Source of the DNA: Streptomyces sp. CB02009
GTDB lineage: Bacteria; Actinomycetota; Actinomycetes; Streptomycetales; Streptomycetaceae
Reading direction: 5' to 3'
Assembly (NCBI RefSeq): GCF_001905825.1
Contig: NZ_LIVV01000003.1
Location: 166,901-230,900, forward strand
Length of the DNA stretch: 64,000 nt
The stretch's first letter is position 1. Each line of letters opens with the position of its first letter. Shown here piece by piece: positions 16,101-24,815 of this stretch. The position numbers and the translations under genes were made by a program. The notes under the pieces were generated by a model. It saw nothing but the letters and a program-made list of their open reading frames with translations. It was not told the origin of the DNA and searched no databases.

Positions 16101-19100
16101 GAGTACATGGTGCCGTCCGCCTTCGTCGTCCTGGACGCCCTGCCGCTGACCGGCAACGGCAAGCTCGACCGCCGCGCCCTGCCGCGGCCCGTGCTCAGCG
16201 GAGAGAGCGACGGGCGGGCCCCGCGGAACCCCGTCGAGGAGGTGCTGTGCGGCCTCTTCGCCGACATCCTCGGCCGGGCCTCCGTCACCGTCGACGACCA
16301 CTTCCTGCGGCTCGGCGGCCACTCCCTGCTCGCCACCCGGCTGGTCAGCCGGATCCGCGCCGCCCTCGGCACGCGGATCACCGTGCGCGACATCTTCCAG
16401 CACCCCACCGTGGCCCAGCTCGCCGAGCTGGTCGCGGCGGCGAGCGGAGAGCCGGTCCGCCCCGCACTGACGGTCCAGGACCGCCCCGAACGGGTGCCGC
16501 TCTCCTCGGCGCAGCAACGCCTGTGGTTCCTCGACCAGTTGGAAGGCCCTTCGGCCACCTACAACATCCCGCTGGCCGTGCGGCTCACGGGCAGCCTCGA
16601 CACCGACGCCCTGCGTCTCGCCCTCAACGACGTCGTCGTACGCCACGAATCCCTGCGGACCGTCTTCCGGACCGCCGACGGCGAAGCCCATCAGCACATC
16701 CTCGCCGCCGACGGGATCGACGTCCCCCTGGCGACGGCGCGGGCGACGGAGGAGGACCTCCCGGAGCTGCTCGCCGACGAGAGCGCCAAGGTCTTCGACC
16801 TCACCAGCGAACTGCCCATCCGAGCAGCTCTGTTCACGCTGGGGGACGCGGAGCACGTCCTCATGGTCGTCACCCACCACATCGCCTCCGACGGCTGGTC
16901 GAACGCCCCCTTCTTCGCCGACCTCGGCCGCGCCTACGAGGCCCGCGGCGCGGGCGCCGCGCCCGACTGGGCGCCGCTCCCGGTCCAGTACGCCGACTAC
17001 ACGCTGTGGCAGCGTGATCTGCTCGGCGCCGAACAGATTCCCCAACTCGATCACTGGCGCCAGGCGTTGGCGGGCCTCCCCGAGGAGGCCACCTTGCCGG
17101 CGGACCGGCCGCGGCCGGCTGTCGCCTCCTACCAGGGCGCCACCCTCACCGTGTCCTGCCCCGCCCCGGTCCACCGGGCGCTGACCGGGCTCGCACGGGA
17201 GACCGGCACCACCGCGTTCATGGTGGCCCAGGCCGCCGTGGCCACCGTGCTCTCGCGGTGCGGTGCCGGCACAGATGTCCCGATCGGTTCGCCGGTCGCG
17301 GGGCGGACGGATCAGGCTCTCGATGATCTCGTGGGCTTTTTCGTCAATACGTTGGTTCTGCGTACGGATGTGGGTGGTGATCCCACCTTCCGTGAGGTGT
17401 TGGGCCGGGTGCGGGAAACGGATCTTTCCGCGTGGGCTCATCAGGACCTTCCGTTCGACCGGCTCGTCGAGGTGCTCAATCCGGAGCGTTCGGCGTCTCG
17501 GCATCCGTTGTTCCAGGTGATGCTCACCGTGGGTGACACGGCGGTGGGCGCACCTGGACTCGGTGATCTGCAGGCGGAGTTCGTTGCTCCGGAGTTGCGG
17601 ATCGCCAAGTTCGATCTGACGTTCGCGTTCGGTGAGCGGCGTGCGGCCGACGGGAGTCCGGACGGGCTCGACATCACCGTCGAGTACGCCACCGACCTCT
17701 ACGAGCGCTCCACGGCCGAGGCCGTCGCGCACCGCCTCACCCGCCTCCTGACCGACGCGGCGACCGACCCCGACCGGCCGGTCTCCCGGCTGGCGCTGCT
17801 CAGCGAGGAGGAGGACCGGCGGCTGACCGACTGGTCGGGACCGGCCACCGACGCGCCCCGCCTGGGCCTTGACGGTCTGTTCGCGGGTCAGGCGGCGCGG
17901 TCGCCCGAGGCGACGGCCCTGGTCTTCGAGGACCAGGTGGTGTCGTACGGGGAGTTGGACGTCTGGTCGAACCGGCTGGCCCGTCACCTGACGGGCCGGG
18001 GTGTGCGTCCCGGTGACCTGGTGGCTGTGCATGTGGAGCGTTCGCCGCAGATGGTGGCCGCGCTGCTGGCGGTACTGAAGGCGGGCGCCGGGTACACGAT
18101 GCTGGACCCGCTGTTCCCCGTCGAGCGGCTGAACGGTGTCCTCAAGCAGGTGGCGCCGGCCGCTCTCGTCACCCAGTCGCACCTGTCGACGCTGTCCACG
18201 GAGGCGGTGGTCGTCGATCTGACGGCCGAGATCGCCGAGGTGAGCGGGCTGTCGGGCGCGGCGGTGGAGACGGGCGGGTCGCCGGAGTCGGTGGCGTGTG
18301 TGATGTTCACGTCGGGTTCGACGGGTCTGCCGAAGGGCGTGATGGCTTCACATCGTGCGCTGGCCGCGACGTTCGTCGGTCCGGACTACCTGGCCTTCGG
18401 TCCGGAGCAGACGTTCCTTCAGTGCTCGCCGGTGTCGTGGGACGCCTTCGCGCTGGAGGTCTTCGGTCCGCTGCTGCACGGCGGTGTGTGCGTCCTCCAG
18501 CCCGGCCAGCACACCGACCCGTTCCTGATCGCGGAACTGGTGGAACAGCACCAGGTCACCACGCTCCAGATGTCCGCGAGCCTCTTCAACCACATGCTCG
18601 ACGAGTACCCGGCGGTCTTCAGGGGGATCCGCGAGGCCATGACGGCGGGCGAGGCCGCCTCACCCGCGCACGTCACCCGCGCGCTCACCGACCACCCGCA
18701 GCTGCATCTCCTGAACGGGTACGGTCCGGCGGAGAGCATGGGGTTCACGACGGTGTTCGTGATCGAGCCGGGGGTGGCCGCGGGTGCGGCGAGCATTCCG
18801 GTGGGTGGTCCGCTGTCCGGCAAGCACGCCTATGTCCTGGACGTGAACCTGGAGCTGGTCGCTCCCGGCGTACCGGGGGAGTTGTACGTCGCCGGGCACG
18901 GTCTCGCCCACGGTTACATCGGCCAGTCGGCGCTGACGGCGGACCGTTTCGTCGCCAATCCCTACGGTCCCGCCGGGGCGCGGATGTATCGGACGGGCGA
19001 CCTGGCCCGGTGGAACAAGCAGGGTGCTCTGGAGTACCTGGGCCGTGGCGACGAGCAGATCAAGCTGCGCGGCTTCCGTATCGAGCCTGGCGAGATCGAA

Positions 19101-22100
19101 GCCGCCCTGATGGCCCATGGTTCGGTTGTGCAGGCCGCGGCGGTGGTGCGGGAGGACCGGCCCGGGGACAAGCGTCTGGTCGCGTACGTGGTCGGCGAGG
19201 CGGCGCCGGAGGAACTGCGCCGGCACGTCGCCGCCCGTCTGCCCGAGCACCTCGTACCCTCGGCCTTCGTCGTCCTGGACGCCCTGCCCCGTACCGTCAA
19301 CGGCAAGCTCGACCGCCGGGCCCTCCCGGCTCCCGACGACGCCACCGCCTCCGAGGGCGGGCGAGCGCCCCGCAACCCGGCCGAGGAGATCCTCTGCGGG
19401 CTGTTCGCCGACAACCTCGGACTCGAATCCGTCAGCATCGACGACAACTTCTTCCACCGCGGCGGCCACTCCCTCCGCGCCACCAAGCTCACCTCCAGGA
19501 TCCGCGACGCCTTCGGTGTGCGGCTCGGCGTGCGGGAGATCTTCCAGCACCCGACCGTCGCGAGGCTCGCCGAGCTGATCGCGGTGAGCGGCGGCGCCGA
19601 GGAGGAGCGCCCCGCGCTGGTGGCGGGGGAGCGGCCCGAGCGGCTCCCGCTGTCCTCCGCCCAGCAACGGCTGTGGTTCCTCGACCAGTTGGAAGGGCCC
19701 TCGCCCACGTACAACATTCCACTGGCCGTACGGCTCACCGGCGGCATCGACGTCGAGGCCCTGCGTCTCGCGCTCGTCGACGTCGTCGCGCGCCATGAAT
19801 CCCTTCGGACCTCCTTCCCCTCCGAGGGTGGCTCGCCGCACCAGGCGATCCGCTCTCTCGCGGCGACCGACCTCGCGCTCCCGGTGACCCCGGTGACGGA
19901 GGAGTCGCTGCCCCAGGTGCTGGCCGGACTGTCCGGCACCACGTTCGACCTCTCCACGGATCTGCCCATCCGCGCGGACCTGCTGGAGCTGTCCCCCGGG
20001 AAGCACGTGCTTCTGGTGGTGATGCACCACATCGCCTCCGACGGCTGGTCGAACGGCCCGCTCCTGCGGGACCTCGCCACGGCGTACACGGCCCGCGGCG
20101 CGGGAGTAGCGCCCGACTGGGCGCCGCTCCCGGTCCAGTACGCCGACTACACCCTGTGGCAGCGGAGTCTCCTCGCCATCGATGAGGAGCGCCAAGTCGC
20201 CTTCTGGCGGCAGCAGTTGGCCGAGCTGCCCGAGGAGGCGACACTGCCCGCGGACCGGCCCCGGCCGGCCGTCGCCTCCTATCGCGGGGCCACCCACAAG
20301 GTGACCGCCCCCGCCCACACGCACGCTGCCCTGACCGGGCTGGCGCGCGAGACCGGAACCACCCTGTTCATGGTCGCTCAGGCCGCTGTCGCCACCCTCC
20401 TGTCACGGTGCGGTGCCGGCAGTGACGTCCCGATCGGTTCGCCGGTCGCGGGGCGGACGGATCAGGCTCTCGATGATCTCGTGGGCTTTTTCGTCAATAC
20501 GTTGGTTCTGCGTACGGATGTGGGTGGTGATCCCACCTTCCGTGAGGTGTTGGGCCGGGTGCGGGAAACGGATCTTTCCGCGTGGGCTCATCAGGACCTT
20601 CCGTTCGACCGGCTCGTCGAGGTGCTCAATCCGGAGCGTTCGGCGTCTCGGCATCCGTTGTTCCAGGTGATGCTCACCGTGGGTGACACGGCGGTGGGCG
20701 CACCTGGACTCGGTGATCTGCAGGCGGAGTTCGTTGCTCCGGAGTTGCGGATCGCCAAGTTCGATCTGACGTTCGCGTTCGGTGAGCGGCGTGCGGCAGA
20801 CGGGAGTCCGGACGGGCTCGACATCATCGTCGAGTACGCCACCGACCTCTACGGCCCCGAAACGATCACGCGTCTGCTCGACCGCATGCTGCTGCTCCTG
20901 GAGTCCGCCGCCACCGAACCCGACGCCCGCGTCGGCGCGATGGAGCTCCTCCAGGAGGACGAGCGGCAGCAGCTCACCGCGTGGGCCGGCGCACGGACCG
21001 ACGGTCCGGAACTCGGCCTTGACGGTCTGTTCGCGGGTCAGGCGGCGCGGTCGCCCGAGGCGACGGCCCTGGTCTTCGAGGACCAGGTGGTGTCGTACGG
21101 GGAGCTGGACGTCTGGTCGAACCGGCTGGCCCGTCACCTGACGGGCCGGGGTGTGCGTCCCGGTGACCTGGTGGCTGTGCATGTGGAGCGTTCGCCGCAG
21201 ATGGTGGCCGCGCTGCTGGCGGTACTGAAGGCGGGCGCCGGGTACACGATGCTCGACCCGCTGTTCCCCGTCGAGCGGTTGAACGGGGTGGTGGAGCAGG
21301 TCGCTCCCGCCGCCCTCGTCACCCAGTCGCACCTGCCACAGCTCGCCACGGAGGCGGCGGTCGTCGACCTCACGACCGAGGTCACCGAGGTCAGCGGGCT
21401 CTCCGGAGCCGCCGTGGAGACGGGCGGATCTCCTGAATCCGTCGCGTGTGTGATGTTCACGTCGGGTTCGACGGGTCTGCCGAAGGGCGTGATGGCCTCG
21501 CACCGTGCGCTGGCCGCGACGTTCGTCGGCCCGGACTACCTGGCCTTCGGTCCGGAGCAGACGTTCCTGCAGTGCTCGCCGGTGTCGTGGGACGCCTTCG
21601 CGCTCGAAGTCTTCGGCCCGCTGCTGCACGGCGGTGTGTGCGTCCTCCAGCCCGGCCAGCACACCGACCCCCATCTGATCGCCGAACTGGTCGAGCGGCA
21701 CCAGGTCACCTCCCTGCAGATGTCGGCGAGCCTCTTCAACCACATGCTCGACGACCACCCCCAGACCTTCTCCCACGTCAAGGAGGCCATGACCGCCGGT
21801 GAAGCGGCGTCCCCGACCCACACGGCCAGGGCTCTGGCCGACCACCCGGAGCTGCACCTGCTCAACGGTTACGGTCCGGCGGAGAGCATGGGGTTCACGA
21901 CGGTGTTCGTGATCGAGCCGGGGGTGGCCGCGGGTGCGGCGAGCATTCCGGTGGGTGGTCCGCTGGCCGGCAAGCACGCCTATGTCCTGGACGCGAACCT
22001 GGAGCTGGTCGCTCCCGGCGTACCGGGGGAGTTGTACGTCGCCGGGCATGGTCTCGCCCACGGTTACATCGGCCAGTCGGCGCTCACAGCCGACCGTTTC

Positions 22101-23567
22101 GTCGCCAACCCCTACGGTCCCGCCGGGGCGCGGATGTACCGCACGGGTGACCTGGCCCGCTGGAACAAGCAGGGTGCCCTGGAGTACCTCGGGCGTGGTG
22201 ACGAGCAGATCAAGCTGCGCGGTTTCCGTATCGAGCCCGGTGAGATCGAGGCCGCCCTGATGGCCCACGGCTCGGTGGTGCAGGCTGCCGCGGTGGTACG
22301 GGAGGACCGGCCCGGGGACAAGCGTCTGGTCGCGTACGTGGTCGGCGAGGCGGCGCCGGAGGAACTGCGCCGGCACGTGGCCGCCCGTCTGCCCGAGCAC
22401 CTGGTGCCCTCCACCTTCGTCGTCCTGGACGCCCTGCCCCGAACGGTCAACGGCAAGCTCGACCGCCGGGCCCTCCCGGCCCCCGACGACACCACCGCCT
22501 CCGAGGGCGGACGAGCACCGCGCAACCCGGCCGAGGAGATCCTCTGCGGACTCTTCGCCGACAACCTCGGACTCGAATCCGTCAGCATCGACGACAACTT
22601 CTTCCACCGCGGCGGCCACTCCCTCCGCGCCACCCGTCTCATCAGCCGCATCCGCGCCGTCTGGGACACCCGCATCACCATCAGCGACCTGTTCCGGAGT
22701 CCCACGCCGGCCCTCCTCGCCGAGCAGATCGCCGCCGGCAGCGGCGACGACCCCCTCGGCACCGTGCTGCCCATCCGGGCCGTCACGGAGACGGACTCCG
22801 GTGAACCGCCCCTGTTCTGCGTCCACGCCGTGTCCGGGGTGAGCTGGGGGTACGCCGGTCTGCTGCCCCACCTCGACCAAGACCGGCCGGTCGTCGCGCT
22901 CCAGGCCCGCCGGCTCGGCGGCCCGCATGACGCGCCGTCTTCCATCGAGGAGATGGCCGCCGACTACCTCGCCGAGATCCGCAGGATCCAGCCGCACGGC
23001 CCGTACCACCTGCTCGGCTGGTCCTTCGGCGGTCTGGTCGCCCACGCCGTGGCGGCCGGGCTGGAGGCGGCGGGGGAGGACGTGGCCCTGCTGGCCCTGC
23101 TCGACTCCTACCCCCTGCCCGACGGGTTCCGCGCGCCGGAGATCGACGGCCGGCACGTGCTGACCGCCCTGCTCGGCTCCGCCGGTGAGACGGTGGAGGT
23201 GAGCTGCGCGGACACGACGCCGGACATCGGCGAACTCGCCGACGCGCTGCGCCGGTCGGACCCCGTGCTCGGCGCCCTCGAACACCCGCAGGCGGCGGCC
23301 GTGGTGGCGGCCACCCTCGACAACCTGCGGATGCGGTACCGGTACGTGCCGGACGTCCGGTTCGGCGGCGACGCGCTGTTCTTCGACGCCACCGGCACTC
23401 CGGCAGCCTCGTCGGGGTCCGAGGCCTGGGCCCCGTACGTGACCGGACGGGTCGAGGAGTTCGCCGTCGACTGCGAGCACGCCCGGATGACCGAGGCGGA
23501 GCCGCTGCGGGAGATCGGACAGGTCCTGGCCAGGCACCTCAGGCCGGCCCGTACCGCACGCATCTGA
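13098..23567 (+). CDS. NRPS subunit 2, modules 4-6 with thioesterase (C-A-T-C-A-T-C-A-T-TE)
   Basis: A 3489-residue synthetase. It begins almost directly at the C1 motif (IPLSYAQQRLWFL), with no docking helix. All three C domains keep HHIASDG (about nt 13561, 16876, 20026). Carrier serines are Ser1076 (nt 16323), Ser2125 (nt 19470) and Ser3175 (nt 22620). Pocket residues by eye: A4 D-A-Y-W-W-G-G-T-F-K (Val-type); A5 and A6 both D-A-L-Q-M-A-G-G-F-K (not recognised). T5 and T6 have HRGGHSLRA. The C-terminal type I thioesterase has GWSFGG with Ser3309 (nt 23022) and a late EHARM His, and should release the hexapeptide by hydrolysis or cyclisation. C4 has an Ala-rich insert before its active site and A4 a Gly/Asn-rich insert (nt 15943-16062). 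A 371-bp block is identical in modules 5 and 6. Confidence 0.93.
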   Translation: MIPLSYAQQRLWFLAQLEGPSATYNIPLALRLTGTLDTEALTLALGDVIARHESLRTVYPERDGTPYQEIREARDVRIDLPVRTATEETLADVLAAESAHVFDLAVDLPVEARLIRLVQEAGQGDAVAAAGAGPDAAAVAGAADADEHVLLVVMHHIASDGWSVAPLLRDLAHAYRARVAGRAPEQDPLEIQYADYTLWQHELLGEADAEDSVMARQIAYWRERLAGLPAEATLPADRPRPAVASYRGDTRTLHCPPATHAALLDLARGSGATLFMAAQAALATVLAASGAGTDVPVGSPVAGRTDEALDDLVGFFVNTLVLRTDVSGDPTFRELLERVRATDLAAWAHQDLPFDRLVEALNPERTGDRHPLFQVMLTLVQAGAAASGTSSAGADFPGLRTRAEYSPTSTAKFDLTVGFDEHLTEDGRPGGLDITAEYATDLYDPETVEALLARLGRLLAEAVAHPDTPLSGLDLLDAAERTLLLDTWTGRATPVPDASLAALFAEQAARTPDAVALTQAGRSYTYAEVDALTNRFAHRLGALGVGPETVVAVLMERSVDLVLSLLAITKAGGVYAPLNAVDPASRLSLILADTAAPVLLVDPALADHEILTEATGVRIVLVDGLDRDAELAAHPETAPEVATHPDQWLYVMFTSGSTGVPKGVAVTHRNVAELALDHRWTRPAHARVLFHSPHTFDATTYELWAPLLTGGSVAVAPPGVLDTAALASVLAAESITGLWLTVGLFRLVAEEDPGAFAGLGEVWTGGDVVPPEAVRRVMDACPHLAVVNGYGPTETTTFATSHPVRRPFDYDGALPIGRPLDNTRLYVLDDHLGLVAPGVPGELYIAGAGLARGYLGRPAQTAERFVADPYGSAAGSRMYRTGDLVRWSREGEIEYLGRADQQVKLRGFRIEPGEIESALVAHDSVAQAAVIVREDRPGDKRLVAYVVGNGANGHGGSGKAGNGGSGGSGHVGNGGHAGDSGTANGDVDTAALRRHAVDALPEYMVPSAFVVLDALPLTGNGKLDRRALPRPVLSGESDGRAPRNPVEEVLCGLFADILGRASVTVDDHFLRLGGHSLLATRLVSRIRAALGTRITVRDIFQHPTVAQLAELVAAASGEPVRPALTVQDRPERVPLSSAQQRLWFLDQLEGPSATYNIPLAVRLTGSLDTDALRLALNDVVVRHESLRTVFRTADGEAHQHILAADGIDVPLATARATEEDLPELLADESAKVFDLTSELPIRAALFTLGDAEHVLMVVTHHIASDGWSNAPFFADLGRAYEARGAGAAPDWAPLPVQYADYTLWQRDLLGAEQIPQLDHWRQALAGLPEEATLPADRPRPAVASYQGATLTVSCPAPVHRALTGLARETGTTAFMVAQAAVATVLSRCGAGTDVPIGSPVAGRTDQALDDLVGFFVNTLVLRTDVGGDPTFREVLGRVRETDLSAWAHQDLPFDRLVEVLNPERSASRHPLFQVMLTVGDTAVGAPGLGDLQAEFVAPELRIAKFDLTFAFGERRAADGSPDGLDITVEYATDLYERSTAEAVAHRLTRLLTDAATDPDRPVSRLALLSEEEDRRLTDWSGPATDAPRLGLDGLFAGQAARSPEATALVFEDQVVSYGELDVWSNRLARHLTGRGVRPGDLVAVHVERSPQMVAALLAVLKAGAGYTMLDPLFPVERLNGVLKQVAPAALVTQSHLSTLSTEAVVVDLTAEIAEVSGLSGAAVETGGSPESVACVMFTSGSTGLPKGVMASHRALAATFVGPDYLAFGPEQTFLQCSPVSWDAFALEVFGPLLHGGVCVLQPGQHTDPFLIAELVEQHQVTTLQMSASLFNHMLDEYPAVFRGIREAMTAGEAASPAHVTRALTDHPQLHLLNGYGPAESMGFTTVFVIEPGVAAGAASIPVGGPLSGKHAYVLDVNLELVAPGVPGELYVAGHGLAHGYIGQSALTADRFVANPYGPAGARMYRTGDLARWNKQGALEYLGRGDEQIKLRGFRIEPGEIEAALMAHGSVVQAAAVVREDRPGDKRLVAYVVGEAAPEELRRHVAARLPEHLVPSAFVVLDALPRTVNGKLDRRALPAPDDATASEGGRAPRNPAEEILCGLFADNLGLESVSIDDNFFHRGGHSLRATKLTSRIRDAFGVRLGVREIFQHPTVARLAELIAVSGGAEEERPALVAGERPERLPLSSAQQRLWFLDQLEGPSPTYNIPLAVRLTGGIDVEALRLALVDVVARHESLRTSFPSEGGSPHQAIRSLAATDLALPVTPVTEESLPQVLAGLSGTTFDLSTDLPIRADLLELSPGKHVLLVVMHHIASDGWSNGPLLRDLATAYTARGAGVAPDWAPLPVQYADYTLWQRSLLAIDEERQVAFWRQQLAELPEEATLPADRPRPAVASYRGATHKVTAPAHTHAALTGLARETGTTLFMVAQAAVATLLSRCGAGSDVPIGSPVAGRTDQALDDLVGFFVNTLVLRTDVGGDPTFREVLGRVRETDLSAWAHQDLPFDRLVEVLNPERSASRHPLFQVMLTVGDTAVGAPGLGDLQAEFVAPELRIAKFDLTFAFGERRAADGSPDGLDIIVEYATDLYGPETITRLLDRMLLLLESAATEPDARVGAMELLQEDERQQLTAWAGARTDGPELGLDGLFAGQAARSPEATALVFEDQVVSYGELDVWSNRLARHLTGRGVRPGDLVAVHVERSPQMVAALLAVLKAGAGYTMLDPLFPVERLNGVVEQVAPAALVTQSHLPQLATEAAVVDLTTEVTEVSGLSGAAVETGGSPESVACVMFTSGSTGLPKGVMASHRALAATFVGPDYLAFGPEQTFLQCSPVSWDAFALEVFGPLLHGGVCVLQPGQHTDPHLIAELVERHQVTSLQMSASLFNHMLDDHPQTFSHVKEAMTAGEAASPTHTARALADHPELHLLNGYGPAESMGFTTVFVIEPGVAAGAASIPVGGPLAGKHAYVLDANLELVAPGVPGELYVAGHGLAHGYIGQSALTADRFVANPYGPAGARMYRTGDLARWNKQGALEYLGRGDEQIKLRGFRIEPGEIEAALMAHGSVVQAAAVVREDRPGDKRLVAYVVGEAAPEELRRHVAARLPEHLVPSTFVVLDALPRTVNGKLDRRALPAPDDTTASEGGRAPRNPAEEILCGLFADNLGLESVSIDDNFFHRGGHSLRATRLISRIRAVWDTRITISDLFRSPTPALLAEQIAAGSGDDPLGTVLPIRAVTETDSGEPPLFCVHAVSGVSWGYAGLLPHLDQDRPVVALQARRLGGPHDAPSSIEEMAADYLAEIRRIQPHGPYHLLGWSFGGLVAHAVAAGLEAAGEDVALLALLDSYPLPDGFRAPEIDGRHVLTALLGSAGETVEVSCADTTPDIGELADALRRSDPVLGALEHPQAAAVVAATLDNLRMRYRYVPDVRFGGDALFFDATGTPAASSGSEAWAPYVTGRVEEFAVDCEHARMTEAEPLREIGQVLARHLRPARTARI
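15943..16062 (+). repeat. Gly/Asn/Ser-rich insert in A4
   Basis: A run of GGC/AAC/AGC-type codons encodes about 40 residues of Gly, Asn, Ser, Ala and His between the ...LVAYVVG strand and the C-terminal subdomain of adenylation domain 4. The same place in the other five A domains has only a short linker. It is probably a disordered loop expanded by repeat slippage. Confidence 0.85.
17277..17647 (+). repeat. 371-bp identical block, copy 1 (C5 C-terminal half)
   Basis: Base-for-base identical to 20427-20797, exactly 3150 bp (1050 codons) downstream. It encodes the C-domain segment from IGSPVAGRTDQ through the FGERRAADG region. Many codons end in T or A (GAT, TTT, AAT, TTG, GGT), unlike the flanking strongly GC3-biased sequence. 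Confidence 0.92.
20427..20797 (+). repeat. 371-bp identical block, copy 2 (C6 C-terminal half)
   Basis: Second copy of the block at 17277-17647, in register within module 6. The first mismatches lie at 17276/20426 on the left and 17648/20798 on the right. The atypical T-ending codons are kept in both copies, so the exchange is recent relative to module divergence. Confidence 0.92.
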
Positions 23568-23605
23568 ACACCCGCACCGCCCGCATCCGAGCACCCGCGC
23601 GACCA

Positions 23606-23642
23606 GGGGCCCGTACGGCAGCACCACCGCCGTACGGGCCCC
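23606..23642 (+). terminator. Terminator hairpin after the NRPS operon
   Basis: Perfect 14-bp arms (23606-23619, GGGGCCCGTACGGC, and 23629-23642) around a 9-base loop, 38 bases after the NRPS stop. No T-tract follows, as is common in Streptomyces. It separates the mutase/NRPS operon from the kinase operon. Confidence 0.8.
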
Positions 23643-23717
23643 GGCGCGTCCGGCTTCGCACGGGCACGGCGCGTCCGGCTTCGCACGGGCACGGCGCGTC
23701 CGGCTTCGCACGGGCGC
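23643..23717. repeat. 25-bp tandem repeat x3
   Basis: Three copies, starting at 23643, 23668 and 23693, of a 25-bp unit that begins GGCGCGTCCGGCTTCGCACG, followed by a degraded fourth start at 23718. It lies between the NRPS terminator and the kinase operon. There are no spacers, so it is not a CRISPR. The rest of the 23568-23896 gap must hold the promoter of the second operon, but no clear -35/-10 was found. Confidence 0.9.
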
Positions 23718-23896
23718 GGCGCACGTCCCTACGGCCCCCGGCGCGTCCCCCGTCGGCCGGCCGGGCACCGAACTGCCCGCATACTGCCGCCCGACCAGCC
23801 GGATCCGGGCCCCCGCGCTGCCTAGCGTGTGGATGTCCGCACGATCGGCCAGGCCCTGTGAGTGGTGCGGTCCGGCCCCCAGAGGAAGTCAAGGAC

Positions 23897-24814
23897 ATGG
23901 TGGATCATTCCGGTTGGCGGGTCGGCGTCGCCTCGGCCCCCATACATCACGGCGAAATTCTCCAGGGCGTCTTTCCGCACCAGGGCCAGCTCACCCGGGG
24001 ACTGGTCACCCTGCCGTGCACCGTTTACACCACCCGGGCCTCGTTCATCCCCGCGCGGGGCGAGGAGCTGACCGTCCACCCGACGTGGAAGACCAAGGCG
24101 CGACGGGCCGCCCAGCTCACCGCCGAGGCCTGCCTCCCGCCCGGGGAGGGCCCGGTCGGCGGGCATCTCGAACTCACCGGCGACGTGCCGCTCTGCCGCG
24201 GCTTCGGCTCCTCCACGAGCGACGTCCTGGCCGCGGTCTGGGCCGTCCAGGACGCCCTGGTGTCCCCGCTGCCGCCCGAGGAGATCGCCAGGATCGCGGT
24301 ACGGGCCGAGACGGCGTCCGACTCCCTGATGTTCAACGAGAGTTCGGTGCTGTTCGCGCAGCGCGAGGGCAAGGTCATCGAGGACTTCGGGTACCGCATG
24401 CCGGCCGTCCGGGTCCTCGGCTTCGGCTCGCGGCCCGAGAACGAGGGCAAGGGCGTCGACACACTGGCCTTCCCGCCCGCCGAGTACGGCACGGCCGAAC
24501 TCGAACTCTTCGCCGAACTCCAGGTGATGCTGCGCGAGGCCATCCACACCAAGGACGTCGCCCTCGTCGGCGCCGTCGCCACCGCCAGCACCGACATCAA
24601 CCAGCGGCACCTGCCCATCCCCCGCCTCGACGGCCTGCGCTCCATCGTGCGCGAGACCGGCGCCCTCGGCATCCAGGCCGCGCACAGCGGGGACATCGCC
24701 GGGCTCCTCTACGACCGCGACGACCCCGAGGTCGACGCCCGCACCGAGCACGCCCAGCGACTGCTGCACAACATCGGCATCCACGAGCAGTGGATCTTCA
24801 CGACGGGTGACTGA
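23897..24814 (+). CDS. GHMP-family kinase (threonine-kinase-like)
   Basis: A 305-residue GHMP small-molecule kinase. The ATP-binding glycine-rich loop PLCRGFGSSTSD lies near residues 96-107, and an N-terminal APIHHGEILQG strand matches the PduX-type L-threonine kinase pattern. Such enzymes make O-phospho-L-threonine. With the next gene, a PLP enzyme, phosphorylation would turn the threonine hydroxyl into a leaving group for beta-replacement, the logic proposed for 2,3-diaminobutyrate in lipopeptide clusters (dabABC of friulimicin). ATG 23897 is chosen because AGAGGAAG (23881-23888) is well placed; an in-frame GTG at 23858 is the alternative. First gene of a second operon whose members overlap or abut. 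Serine or homoserine as substrate cannot be excluded. Confidence 0.78.
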   Translation: MVDHSGWRVGVASAPIHHGEILQGVFPHQGQLTRGLVTLPCTVYTTRASFIPARGEELTVHPTWKTKARRAAQLTAEACLPPGEGPVGGHLELTGDVPLCRGFGSSTSDVLAAVWAVQDALVSPLPPEEIARIAVRAETASDSLMFNESSVLFAQREGKVIEDFGYRMPAVRVLGFGSRPENEGKGVDTLAFPPAEYGTAELELFAELQVMLREAIHTKDVALVGAVATASTDINQRHLPIPRLDGLRSIVRETGALGIQAAHSGDIAGLLYDRDDPEVDARTEHAQRLLHNIGIHEQWIFTTGD

Positions 24815-24815
24815 C

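Noticed and set aside
4735..18182. Very long open frames on the strand opposite the NRPS genes (several over 800 codons).
   Set aside because: They are mirror frames of GC3-biased coding sequence, with Gly/Arg/Val-rich composition, no domain motifs and no ribosome sites. The plus-strand NRPS domains account for the region fully.
6700..20100. Hidden epimerisation or methyltransferase domains in the NRPS.
   Set aside because: Each T is followed within about 50 residues by a C1 motif, or by the TE at the end, and A domains have no 400-residue inserts. Dual E/C signatures in the C domains were not seen either.
23643..23717. Possible CRISPR-like array (25-bp repeats).
   Set aside because: The units are directly adjacent with no spacers and no cas genes are near. 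It is a plain tandem repeat. The same holds for 59662-59737.
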